Translations under genes and position numbers: made by a program | In this document: positions 1 to 11,300 of the stretch, one piece after another | Position numbering within the stretch: position 1 is the stretch's first letter | Layout of the letters: each line of letters opens with the position of its first letter | From: Gloeophyllum trabeum ATCC 11539 | Lineage: Eukaryota; Basidiomycota; Agaricomycetes; Gloeophyllales; Gloeophyllaceae | Direction: 5' to 3' | Assembly: GCF_000344685.1 (NCBI RefSeq) | Contig: NW_006920410.1 | Coordinates: 922,717 to 986,716, forward strand | DNA: 64,000 nucleotides | Notes under the pieces: model-generated | Database searches by the model: none | What the model was told of the DNA's origin: nothing | The model's input: the letters and a program-made list of their open reading frames with translations, nothing else

Positions 1-373
1 CCAGAAGGATACGACTCACTTAGAACTGCGTCCCAGAAGCTGCTGAAGATGCTAACTCCTCATCTGAGGACGAGTCGCCGGATTCTCATGTATTTGGGAT
101 CAAATATTTCCAGGTCGACGATGCTCTCCTCGATGACTATCTGAAGAAGGTTCTGGATTGGTGGTACGGCAGACGATCTCCAGAGGGTGTCAGCTTGGAC
201 CACACCAGCAGGTGCTTGTGAGTTGGCGATGCTAGTTCCCTCCAGAGCTTTGCTAACATGTCGTACCTCTCAGCTCATGTGAATATAGCGACGACTGCGA
301 GTGGAGAGCTGCGAAGGCACGCGAGGCGTTGGCCAAGCCTGCCTTCGGTGGTGCCGAAGAGAGGTACTTCTGA
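1..373 (+). CDS. EXO5: EXO5/Dem1-type exonuclease, C-terminal end only
   Basis: Only the last two exons lie in the window: exon 24-217 after an acceptor ending at 23, a 56-nt intron 218-273, and exon 274-373 ending in TGA. The join gives a C-terminus with the motif RCFSCEYSDDCEWR, a cysteine cluster (C-x2-C-x5-C) followed by EWR. That is the Fe-S cluster tail of the EXO5/Dem1 single-strand DNA exonucleases, which act in mitochondria or the nucleus in repair and mtDNA maintenance. The stretch before it (VFGIKYFQVDD, then LDWWYGRR) also fits this family. The catalytic PD-(D/E)XK core would lie upstream, outside the window. Start and total length cannot be judged. The assignment rests on the C-terminal motif alone. 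Confidence 0.72.
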
Positions 374-702
374 ACATGGGACAATGTCTAAGTTATTGAT
401 CACATTCGCTGGTATCTGTCATATCTTGTGTTGTTGTATCATAGAACAGGGATCATAGGAGTCGTCTCTGCAGGTGGGCGGACACCTCGTACATAGATGT
501 CAAGGTACTGGCTATTCCCCAAGCCTCTTAGAGATTCCGATTCGTGGCTATCAATGCCCCTGCGTATAACGGGGACGCGCTAAATATAGAAAGTACATAC
601 AAGCACTGCGCACTTGACTATATCCATTGTCAACACACTGTATATGATCATAAGCCGCTCTTTTAACCAGACAACCGACCTGGACATTGACAGACTTGCA
701 GG
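374..702. other. Intergenic, EXO5 to CTR gene
   Basis: About 330 bp between the stop of the exonuclease and the first ATG of the copper transporter. Only short frames without recognisable content are present. It presumably holds the 3' end of one gene and the promoter of the next. No clear TATA box, operator or RNA gene was seen. Confidence 0.5.
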
Positions 703-1738
703 ATGAAGATGGATGGCTGGGAAGACCGCCTCCACTTTGCATACCTCGGCGAACATGTCCTGTTCGGTTCTCTGCGCCTCAACTCTTCCGCTCATTTCTT
801 CCTGGCTGCATGCTTGACTATCTTTATATGTCTGACAGAAAGGTGGGGTTGGACCCAGACGCGCTATTTCATTTCCCTAATGGTTCCCTAGACTGCTTAC
901 TCTCGCCTTGTCGAAGCACTGGTGTCCGTTGACCTCTATACGACACTCACGGCTCCGCAATGCGCTATGGCGAACCGCTCTGTATTGGATAGTTACCCTG
1001 AATCGACTGTGAGTTCCCCTATTCAGAAAAAGCTGCGGAGTTGAGTGCATGGATACTTAGGCTATACATGCTGGTCGCTATGACCTTTCATCTCGGGTGC
1101 GTGCGTTCTGCTCATGCCTGTGAGCTTTCGTATCTGACATACCCCGGCAGGCTGCTCCTTGTGACTGTAAGCCACAGGTATTCTCGAGCACAGTGTCTGT
1201 AACGGGTCTTGGTTGCAGGTGACAGCATTATCTGTTGGTCAATTCATGATGGAGTACTTGGACGCGCCGAGTCCGCGGCCCCACACACGAGAGTATGTTC
1301 CCAGTCCTCCCCGTCCCTGCGACTCCGACTAACGTGTTCAGCAGCTCATATGGGGTCAAAGAACCTCTCCTCAGTCCAGATTCCCCAATCTTGAACGCCG
1401 TGAGGATGGACCGGATGACTGGGCGTCCGCGTTCCAAGTCCAAACCGGACAGTATATTCATACATCCGAATGAGTCAAATATCGCCCGCGCAGATGCTGT
1501 AGCACTTGAGATGGGAATAGGCGGCGACACGGAGCTCGTGAAAGGGAACATATATCCTGAAGATCAGGACACATGGGAGCTTGGTAGAGGAAAAGAGATA
1601 GCTAGGGCCCTCCTTAGCGGAACCTCAAAGGAGAAGCCGAACACTATGCAGAGCCACAATCGCAGTGGTTCACGACAACGTCTGTTCGACATCGGAGAAG
1701 AAGAATCATCGTCAGACGAGGAGCCGGGCTTCCCGTAA
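703..1738 (+). CDS. CTR-family copper transporter
   Basis: Model: exons 703-842, 892-1008, 1061-1096, 1151-1166, 1219-1292 and 1342-1738, giving 259 aa; one exon is only 16 nt. The protein has three hydrophobic segments (SAHFFLAACLTIFICL near residue 30, ALYWIVTLNRLLYMLVAMTF around 80-100, then LGLLLVTVTALSVGQFMM). The second carries M-L-V-A-M, matching the MxxxM motif that lines the pore of CTR copper transporters. These trimeric proteins move Cu(I) across the plasma or vacuolar membrane. No Met-rich N-terminal ectodomain is visible, which suits a vacuolar Ctr2-like form better than a plasma-membrane Ctr1. A hydrophilic tail of about 130 residues ends in an acidic-serine stretch (EEESSSDEEPGFP), long for the family. 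Which of the two nearby ATGs (703 or 709) is used is not settled. The gene is convergent with the kinase at 1879, 140 bp away. Confidence 0.82.
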
Positions 1739-1878
1739 ATTGTAATATCAGCTTGCTTATTCTTACATCTGCCTTGTCGTCCAGACAATATATGTAGCAC
1801 ACTCCATAATTCATAATTATGACCGACATTGTCTCTGTAATATTCCGAGCAGTGGTATGAATAAATATTGTACATCGT

Positions 1879-4800
1879 TTATCGACTTCCACCGGGCACT
1901 GTGGGCGCTATGGCGCCTCTGCGAGGAGCAAATCCCCCGCGACGAGACATCTGTGGCGAGTTTGACCTATCAGCCTCCGCTGTCTTACGCTGCCATTGAT
2001 CAATCAGCTTGCCAACGCCTTGGTAAGGCTTATCCGGCGATTGTGGGGAAGGGTCCTCAGCAGAAACCGTGGGTTTGCGCAGGGGCAAGGGGGACAGCCG
2101 AGGACGCTCAGGCGAGCTAGGACCAGCGGTGAAGGACTGCTTCAGTGGCACACTTCGATAGCTGTGCCCACTAGCGGGAGTTGTATCGGGCAAGCCTGAG
2201 CCTTGACTAGTCCCCGTGGTCGATTCGCGCGGAAGGCCGGTAGGCGATAAACGACCCCTCGACCCTTCCGTAATCTTGCTTGGCGGGTGGAGGCTCTGAC
2301 CAGTAATATTACCCTTCAAATCGTCAAGGCCACGGGTAGGTGAGATTCTCGTGAAGCGTGAGCCCGGACCAGGCGATGGAGCCTGAGCAGGGAGCTTGAG
2401 ATTGGCGGGCTTGTTGGGTGCCACAGGTGGCGAACTAGGAGTCTGCTTTGCCCTAGACTCGTACATTTGAACCATGTCTGAGATCGATGTGCGACGAGAG
2501 GATGACCTCCGGGGATTTTCCGGGGCTTTCAGTCCGGTCGACAAGGAGTCTCGCGATGCAGGCGCAACACTCTCCGTAACGTTCTTGGAGACCGGAAATA
2601 TGAACATAGACTGAGGCCGTGACCGTCCGGATACTTGCGATGACGTCTGTGATGGTATAGCTCCCTTCGCAGGAGGCTGCTTGCGTTGTTCAACAGACAC
2701 ACGCCGCTTGGGAGAATGGCCTCTTGGTGTGCTTTCCCTCACCGAAGAAATTAAAGCCTCTGGAGAGTCCGACCGTTGCCTCGACGGCGACGGGGGTGCA
2801 GGAGCGCGAAGCCTTTGCGTGTCTTGGCCCGTAAGTTGCGAACCCGTAGCGTGGCCCTGTGGAGTGCTGGGTCTATCCTTCGAGCTTCCTCCCCATAAAT
2901 CTACCAGATCATGCACTGAACTCTGCCTGCTCTTGGACCTAGCTCTCCGTCTCCGAGATTCCTTATTTCCACTAGCTTCAGAGCCTGCCATGGCAGTGAA
3001 TCCATTCACGTCCTCGGGGCCCTCGTCTGACCCACTAGACGACGAAGTATTCTTGCGTTGCGGTTTCTCCACTACAGGGCTCCAGTTGTCGGTCAACTGG
3101 GCTGAAACGGTCCCCGTGCGGATTGGTGACGGCATCCTTACAGCGTTACCCGACGATACACCTGGAGGCTTCAGGGATGGACTGGGTGGGGGCGTAGTTT
3201 CGTGCGTAGTGATAGCTGCACGCGCAGGAGGTATTGTAAACACCCTCCCTTGAATGACAGATGCACGTTTGCTGGGCGACCTCCTCAGCACAGGAGTGCC
3301 AGGCGCCCCTGCGGTAGATGACGGAGACGCCTCGTCATCAGTACCAGTTAACCAGTCACGAGCTTCGGGCTTGACATTCAACCCAGACTGAGATGATTGC
3401 TCTGATGGCGTGTTGGCCGAAGAAGACGCTATGTCGATCAAATCATTACTAGGAGCGGGAATATGCTTGATGGATAGAGAGCTGCGATGCTTCCGGGATA
3501 GACTAGGCCTTGGCGGCCTCGATTTCCGTACATCCGTAGCTGTGTCATTGGTGCTAAGCGGTTCCCCAAACCGCCTCTGAGAGCTGGATTGCGTCTCCAT
3601 CATAGCAATACCGGTAACCTGTTGAGATCTCACTCCAGCACCGCCAAAGGCCCCTTTATTGACCTCTAGGGCATCGTTGCTGGCAGCTGTACCAGATTCA
3701 GTACCTCTAGGCGGCAAAGGCGGCGGTCCCGAGGCCGATGATGTCTTGCTTAGTCCGGACTCAGTGGGATTTTTGCGGGGGGCTCCGACAGAAACACCCG
3801 GAGAAGGTGACCCGAATGTACGATCCAATTCTTCCACCGAAGGGAACCGCTGCTCGGGGGAGAGTTCTTCTGTCGGTAGTGACGACGTGTGACCCCATGT
3901 AGGCTTAGGACTGGGCGGGGCTGCAGCGCTAGAGAAATAAGACGTCTGTGGCTTGGGTGACGGAGTCGGCTGAAGGGGTGTATTTGAACTTGACGGCCTA
4001 GACGGCAGGAGTCCTGTGCCCGAAGAACCTCCTTGGGGCACTACAAGGCCTGTCCTAGATCTACCAACGTCTCCCAAAGTCTTTACGGGTGTCTTTTCGG
4101 AGGAAGATAAGCCCAATCCATCGAAAGCGTCCTTGGTCTGATTCCGAGGCGCAAGTCCTAATCTGTTGTGGGATCCCGTCAGGCGTGGCGTGGCAGACGG
4201 TGGTCGTGGTGGAATGTTAACCGAGCTCGGGTTCGAGTCCCGACGGTTAGCCGACAATGCCGCAGCAGCAGCCTCTGATGAAGACGAAAGCCCCAACGAA
4301 GCACTGAAAGAGTCTCCGAAACCATCAGACGCCCCGCCTTTGGTAGCTCTACGACTCTGGTCGGCCTTTGGTCGCAGCCAAGGGTCCGCTTCAGTGAGAT
4401 CGATCACGGGATTCTTGACCTTCCACGCCTCAACCGCAGCCAGACCAGATTTGTGTCCTCGAACAGGACCAACTCCCTCACCGCCCTTCATGGCTTTCCA
4501 AGCTTCGTCACCCTCAGCGCCAAAGCCCATGTCAAGATCCCTGATCAAGGTACCTTGTCTGGACTGGTCCTTGCCTAGGTCTCCGGAAAGGACTGAGGGT
4601 TTCGTTGGACTGGGAGGTCTAGAAGCCTTGTCATTCGGGCGTCCTCGACGCATGGGGGCAATGGCTTCAAGAACTTTGTCTCGAGCTTGTACCCCAGATC
4701 CTGGTGCCGCCATAATGGGAGGACTGCCTGCAGGAAGGGCGACCCCTGATTGCGAGGACCGATAGGTAACTAGATCGTCCAGAGGATTGGCAGGTGGGGC

Positions 4801-6018
4801 AGCAGATGAAGTTCTGGACAATCGGGGCGATAGAGGCTGAGGAATAGGGACATTATATGTGAACCTTGACTTGGTCCCGCGAAGCCGATGAACTGTGTTG
4901 AGGAGCTCAAAGACTGAGGGACGCTGTGTACCGTGCTCACGAAGCATGGACGCTATGGACTATATTTAGACCACCGAAACCAAAAGATAGATCAGGACCT
5001 ACCAATAAGGCCGTTCATCTGACTGGAATAAACTGGGTATGGTGGTATCTTGTACTGGACATTGAGGATAGCCAGTGGCCCATGCTCTTCGAAAGGAGTG
5101 GTGTAGTAGCACAGCTTGTATAGCAAGACACCGAGCGCCCATACGTCCGACTTCTCATCGATAGGTCTCCGTAGATACGGGTCGACCATTTCAGGGGCTC
5201 TGTATTGTAAGGTAGTATGCCTGTTCAAATCCGCCTCGAGCGCCCGAATCTCCGCCGTGGTGGAAGGTACCCTTGGCGCTACAGGCGCAGCCGATCCAAA
5301 GTCACATAGTTTGTAAGAAGTAGATGAGGCCTGGAGGATGTTCTCGACTTTGAGGTCACGGTGAAGGAGAGGGGGACGGAGATTGTGCATCGCGGCTACC
5401 CCTTCACAGACATCCACGAAGATCTGGAGAATCTCAGCCTCCGTCAGACGTTCTCGGAGACGTCTGTTCATCATGTCGATAATACCGCCGCCTTCGTGGA
5501 CGTAGTTGAGAACACGGCAGCCGTAACCAGGTGTCAAAGTCGCACTCACCTTGGCAGAACTCCATCAGGATGAAGACTTCGTACATGCCATTCGGCATAC
5601 GGTGCCAAGCAGCATCAATAAGGTAGACGATGTTGGGATGTCCCCTGAGGATCCGCTGTGTTGTCGCGTAAGAAGGGCTCGAACAAGCAGCGGCTGAGAT
5701 TACACGTACCATAATGTCAACCTCCTTTTTGACCTCGGACAACATCGACTCGCTCTGAACAGCTATCCTCTTAAGGACATGATGGTGAGTATTGTATACA
5801 GGCTGCGCCGTTCTGACGAGATAAACATGCGCGAAACCACCTAGCAATTCCAAGATCAGCTCGTAAACCCCGCATGTTCCAGACGTGTACACACCCTGAC
5901 TGAGGTACCGTTCCACTTGCACCGGGTATTTATTAACAGATATCGTCTGCCCCGGTACAAGTGTTCCTCTGTTCGTCAGCTGGTAGGCTTGCGCCTGCTG
6001 TACCATGGCCATAGCCAT
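1879..6018 (-). CDS. Ark1/Prk1 (NAK) family Ser/Thr protein kinase with long disordered tail
   Basis: Complement exons 6018-5895, 5840-5710, 5655-5550, 5491-5003 and 4952-1879, giving 1307 aa. The kinase domain fills about residues 30-310: glycine loop LSQGGFAHVYLV, lysine in HVLKRIAV, HRDLKVEN catalytic loop near 164, DFGSA, YRAPEM and SDVWALGVLLYKL. The pattern LLHRDLKVEN with GHPNIVYLIDAAW is typical of the NAK family (yeast Ark1/Prk1/Akl1, animal AAK1/GAK), which phosphorylates endocytic coat and actin-patch adaptors. The remaining ~980 residues are Ser/Pro-rich low-complexity sequence with many PPxPP and basic-SP stretches, probably docking sites for SH3-type partners (inference). The C-terminus is compact (KLIDQWQRKTAEAD) and ends in an Arg/Gly-rich stretch. 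An in-frame ATG also exists at 6036. It is divergent from the dehydrogenase gene at 6385. Confidence 0.9.
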
Positions 6019-6036
6019 GGTAGTTGCGATGTACAA

Positions 6037-6384
6037 CGCTGTAGCCGCCAGGAAAGGCAGTCATAGAAGTGCCGGGCACAACGTGCGTGCCACGCGAGGT
6101 TGCCTCACCTGACCATAGCGCGTCAGTACTTGGGCCCTTTCGCCTCCAACGGCCTTCATTCTGATCTTCATCACCCTCTGCGCTCTTACCCACAGTGTAT
6201 CGACGAGAATATTTTCACAGCGGGGAGCCTTTTACTTCCGATCCGTCTGTGAGTCACTCTCAGTCCCTGTTTGATCCTTTCTACAGCAAACTCACGGTAC
6301 CGAATCTACGCAGGAATCTGTGTACTATAAAATCAAGTGCCCTGCTAGACTAGAGCATCAAGACTTATCTGTGAAGAGCCCGAC
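6037..6384. promoter_or_regulatory. Divergent promoter region, kinase / dehydrogenase
   Basis: A 350-bp interval between two head-to-head genes. It contains a TATA-like stretch (tactataaaat, about 6322-6332) roughly 55 bp upstream of the dehydrogenase ATG. Nothing else is recognised. Confidence 0.45.
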
Positions 6385-7908
6385 ATGTCTCACTCTATAC
6401 ACCAGCATCTCGGCGCTAGCGTCCAGGACGTGCCCTATTCGCGTCCCACAACGCCCGGTGCGCATCCACCCCAGATTGGATTCGTCGGTCTCGGCGCCAT
6501 GGGATATCTCATGGCCCGCAATTTGGCAAACTACCGCGCCAACCACCCCGGTGGGTTTGTTCCGCTGCTGGTGTGGAATCGATCCGTATCCAAGTCGGAG
6601 AAGTTGCAAAAGGAAGTGGGTGAGGATAAAGTCCGGATTGCTCAGGATTTGAGCCAGATCGCGAATGAATGCGATGTAATCATCACCAACCTTGCAAGCG
6701 ATGAAGTAGTGAAGGGTGTGTATCAACAGTTCCGGGAAGCTCTGACGGCGAGTTAAATTCCTGCGCCTTCTCCGGCCACCAGTCTGATGTTCCCAAGCAG
6801 AAGTCGAAACCCACGAAGAACAAGATTTTTGTGGAGACTAGCACTGTACGTGACTGACAGCATTGCAGCGAAGAGACTGGATGCACATAAGATTGCTCAC
6901 AGGTCTATCCAACGCTCGCGGGAGAGCTGGATTCACTGATCTCTTCAGTGCCGCATTGCCATCTCATCACCTGTCCCGTCTTTGGTCCCCCTGCTGCTGC
7001 TGATAAAGCGCAACTCATCATCGTCATGAGTGGTGACTATCGCTCCAAAAAGGAGGTCGCGTATCTCCTTGTTCCCGCAGTGGGCAGGAAGGTCTATGAC
7101 CTGGGTGGTAACCTTGAGAAAGGTGTGCTCAACTCGCTCCTGTGGCCTTCTCCCTCGCCATTTTCTCGCTAACTCGCTAACCTTCTCATAGCATGTACCT
7201 TCAAGTTGATCGGAAATTCTATGATCATGGGTATGCTCGAAGTAATGGCCGAGAGCTTTACGATGGCAGAAAAGTCGGGGGTCGGTGCTGAAACAGCCTA
7301 TAACCTCATCAAAGGTTCGTGTTGCCCAACGACTAAAACTGTGTCCCAACCGCTAACATGTTGTGCGTTCGTTTGACACCTCTCAAATTCTGTAGACATG
7401 ATGCCTGCTCCACCGTGCGCATACGCCCATTAGTGCTGGGTAGCTGTCAGTTGACCGTTCGTTGGCTGCTCGTTTTACCTCAGATTGGTCAACTACGGCA
7501 ACAGGATGCTGCACGACAACTTTGACGGTAGCGCAGGCTTTGCTATCGACGGGGGTATCAAAGATGCGACGTAAGTCTCAGGGCTTCACGGGAGGATCGC
7601 TCTGCTGACCTCTTCTACAGGCACGTCCGGAGGTTGACTAATGAGCACAACTCCCCGATGCCGTTGATTGATATTGTCCACCAGCACCTATTGACGGCTC
7701 GTGCTTTACAAGAAAATCACAGACGTGAAGGGATACACAAATTCGAGACGTTAGACTGGAGTGCTATAATCGCCGGTGCTCGGGTTGCTGCTGGGATGGA
7801 CGGCTTCAACAGCGCGAGCGTACGTATTCGGACAGCGTGTGTCCGCGGATCGATTGGGCTTACCATTCTTGGTCTTTGTAGCATCCCAAGGTGCAGAAAC
7901 TGGACTAG
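6385..7908 (+). CDS. Beta-hydroxyacid (3-hydroxyisobutyrate-type) dehydrogenase
   Basis: Exons 6385-6747, 6783-6845, 6903-7122, 7192-7314, 7396-7414, 7484-7570, 7621-7819 and 7882-7908, giving 366 aa. The N-terminal Rossmann motif IGFVGLGAMGYLMARNLA (GLGAMG) and the following LVWNRS mark an NAD(P)-dependent beta-hydroxyacid dehydrogenase of the 6PGDH/3-HIBADH superfamily. Mid-protein landmarks are FVETSTVYPTLAGEL and CPVFGPPAAADKAQL. The second half has the helical domain (KLIGNSMIMGMLEVMAE; conserved lysine in GGIKDAT). Members reduce or oxidise beta-hydroxyacids such as 3-hydroxyisobutyrate or glyoxylate-type substrates; the exact substrate cannot be read from sequence. Intron 1 (6748-6782) is only 35 nt and needs a GC donor (gcgagt). 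Without it the frame stops at a TAA just after the donor, so a frameshift or assembly error is the alternative. One exon is only 19 nt. Confidence 0.85.
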
Positions 7909-8345
7909 ATTTGACAAGAGAAGTACGTATGCGAGTGTATGATTGTAAAAAGTCGTGAAAATGGCGATCCATGTTGTAGAAACGTCATAGCAAATGTGAG
8001 TTACTGTATTCTGAAGTAAACATTGGGCGATTCGTTGGAGTACGGAGAGGTTCTGGTATGTAAGACGGAACTCTAAGTGAGCGATGATGACCCTTCTGAG
8101 CTGCAGCCAATGACGAAAGACGATAGGCTCGTCATGTGGTCTTGTTGATCCTATTTCTATTTACACCGCCACAGCATCAACAATCCGATAAGACTAATCT
8201 AGATTGATTACATTTATCACTAGGTTCGAGTTCAGTTCGACTCGGCGCCGGGGCAGGTATAAGTTGTCAATTCTTCCCTCATTCTGAATCCCACCGTTCC
8301 CCACCGTCGATATCGTCGCGATTATCTTTTGAAGACATAGGAGCA
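7909..8345. other. Intergenic, dehydrogenase to Argonaute
   Basis: About 440 bp between tandem genes. No convincing coding frame or RNA gene. A GGTTCGAGTTC string near 8223 resembles a tRNA B box but has no partner arms. Confidence 0.45.
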
Positions 8346-11300
8346 ATGGCTGCTCCTCAACCAGCCTGGGAGGAATTCGCCGGAACCGCGGGCACGGTCG
8401 CGCACATATACGCCAACGCGTTCGTTCTTCGCTGGGATGAGGACGAAAAACGACACATTTACGGGTACTCCAGTGCGTTCATCCTTGCGCCTTCCTTCAT
8501 GCATTGTCATATTGACCACGTTCTCGCGCGATAGTTGGTGTGTTGGATCGTTAGAGTCATTGGCGTTTGTTCACGGAAAGTAGCTATGGCGTTAACTCCC
8601 GTTACCGAGGGCGCGGAGTCCCGCAAGATCTCGAAGCAGAAGGCCCAAGAATTAATGCGGCGTCTGCAAGACGAAGATCACCATAACATCTTTCAAGGCC
8701 AGGGTGCTTATGACGGAAAGTCGATGCTGTGGTCTGTAACCCCTTGTACACCCCTTGGATTTGCCTAACTTGTCGCGCAGGTGTACGAGGCGATTGCAGC
8801 TTCCCAGCGGAAATACTGGAGAGGTCAGGATTCTGCGTGGCTCCCAGTGCACTCGTCTTGAATAAGCTATGCTTAGTTTACAATGCTCTACACGCGCCCC
8901 GACCCGCAGCATCCGATACGGAGACCGACGAGCGTGAACATCAGGGTTACGTTCGCAAAACAGGTCCAGAAAACGTTGTCTATCATTTCCATACCCTTTG
9001 CACCGTGGTGCTGACTGGCTTACAGATACCTGGAAATCATCTACAACGGCCGCGGGGCTGCAGATCTCCTTAGTGGTCGTCCATTCGAGCACGAGGAGGC
9101 GACCACTGCGCTGAATGCGCTGAATGTTATCTTCCAGCAGGCTCCATCTACGTCAGTATGCAGTTTTCATGCATGCTATGCCTCCGGCGTTGATGAGCTC
9201 TTAAATTCTAGCGCCGGAAGCGTACGGGATGGGCGCAGACTGTTCCCACGCGCCGCGCAGCACTCCCGTCCCATAGGCCCATTTCATATGGTCCAGGGCT
9301 ATTTCCAGTGAGGTCTACTCCCGCTTTACTAGTAAGAAGCATGTCATTTATTCTAGTGTAGGAGTGTTCGTCCCATCCCGAGGGCCCTGATGGTTAATGT
9401 TGATGTGGTCACGGGATTGCAGTAGGTGATTTCGTAGCTTCCAGGAGACATTCATGAAACCCTCTTGTAGGATCAGGGTGTCTGATCTGACCACGTTTGC
9501 TGCCGAATATCTTGAAGTTACACTTCAAAGGCTCAGGGATATAAGTGGACAAGACTTACAGAAGCTCCGATATGCCCTCAAAGGTCTTCGGATTGAGACT
9601 ACTAATGGTAGCCGCCCGAAAAGATATGTTATATCAGACCTTGTCCGGCAGGCTGGCAGATACCAGTTTGACAAGGGCGCTACCAAGTTGACGGTTGCCG
9701 TAAGATGTCGAACTGCATGCCATAATTGATGACTTAAAAATTACATAGGAGCACTACCTGCAGGCCTATCAGATCCGACTCCGTTATCCAGACATGGTTG
9801 GCGTCAAAATACGGCACAGAGGAGACCACGATACCATCCTGCCGTTTGAGGTCTGTAAGCTGGTCATACCACAAGTTTACAAGAAGCAACCGCCACCGCG
9901 AATGCAAGCCGAAATTGTCCGATATGCGGTGAAGGACCCTCTTGACCGGATGCAAGCAATTCGGGATGCGCGAAATGTGACCTCAGGTGCCTACATGCGA
10001 GTCTCGATTGACATAGACGTTTTGTAGGCATTGGCATATGATGCATCCGTGGCGCTGGCTGGCGCTGGCCTTTCCGTGGCTGGCGATTTACAGAGGTTGC
10101 GCGGGCGACTGCTGTTTGCGCCCGACTTGGAATTTGGTAATCAAGCAAAGTTGACTTTTAGGCCTCAAGAGACGGGGGTCTGGAATGTCACGAAATACCA
10201 ATTCGCAGTCCCAATGGCTATCAAGACCTGGGTGATCATTAATCTCTCATCACTCCAGGATGCAGTGGTGCATGCTCTGGGACAGGAGTTGCGCAATGCA
10301 ATGAATGCAAGAGGTGCGTCTCAGCGCTGCCATATCTGAGGTTATGTCTGACGCGTTTGCAATGGTTGACTAGGCATGTGTAAGCCCTCCTCGTTCTCAC
10401 TTCTTGACTGGCTTTCCAAAGCTCGGTTACAGATGTTCAACAACCTCCTCTACTTGATCGTATGGCTAGTCCAGACTCCGAAACAATGAAACGTGTAAGC
10501 AGAGATTGTTGATACTTGTAAAGTATGCTGACATTCCGCTCAATCGAGGCTTTCTTGAGCCGGCCAAAGCCCGACCTCGCCATATTCATCTTACCGCGGA
10601 ATAGCCCGGACTTATACCGGCTAGTGAAAAGATTGGGTGATATTGATCTTGGTCTGGTAACCCAGTGTGTGGTGAGTTGCCGTCTATCCTTGATCCCCGA
10701 CCCATTCTCATATCGACGTGCCTAGACTGAGGGCAAGAGCTACAATAATCAGTATTGCAACAATCTAGCCCTCAAGTATGTTTCGGCATTTTATCTCTGC
10801 TGTGGTTATTTTTAACATAACATCTACAGGATCAATGTCAAACTGGGCGGAGTCAATAGCTTTGTCCGAAGTCCCATTATGAATAACTTGAAGGACATCC
10901 GAGTTATGGCACTAGGTACGTGATCGTTTCTAGGATCTTTTGAATACACTTCTCATCCATGCACAAGGTGCTGATGTCAGTCATCCGACTGATTTGTCCC
11001 AGCCCTCTGTTGCCTCATTAGTTTCTTCGTGGGATGACCACTGCAGCAAGTACGTCGCTTCTATAAGTATACAGCGTCCACGACAGGAAGTCATAGAAAA
11101 TATGCAATCGATGGTCGAGGTATGTTCCAAAAAGGGTTGGCCGTGTTCAGCTCACTGAGAGTCTGTCAGCGGGCGCTACGATGCTACCAGGAGAATCACG
11201 GAAAACAGCTCCCTCGACTGCTTTTGTTCTATCGCGACGGGGTCTCTGAAGGGGAGTATCGCACTCTGGCTCTCACGGAGGTCAATGCAATCAAGGGTAA

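Noticed and set aside
4220..4260. tRNA B-box-like GGGTTCGAGTCCC
   Set aside because: It lies inside the long kinase coding exon, and no matching A box, anticodon arm or acceptor stem surrounds it.
8220..8255. Second tRNA-like GGTTCGAGTTC string
   Set aside because: No cloverleaf can be drawn with flanking sequence; a chance match in the intergenic region.
8782..8870. Alternative Argonaute exon reading VYEAIAASQRKYWRGQDSAW
   Set aside because: It runs into a stop. The other frame, with a GTCAGG donor after LPSGNTGE, gives the expected N-domain sequence and joins in frame to the next exon.
9422..9437. 16-nt intron in the Argonaute PAZ region
   Set aside because: Too short; extending to the next acceptor (9470) gives a normal 49-nt intron and restores the expected frame.
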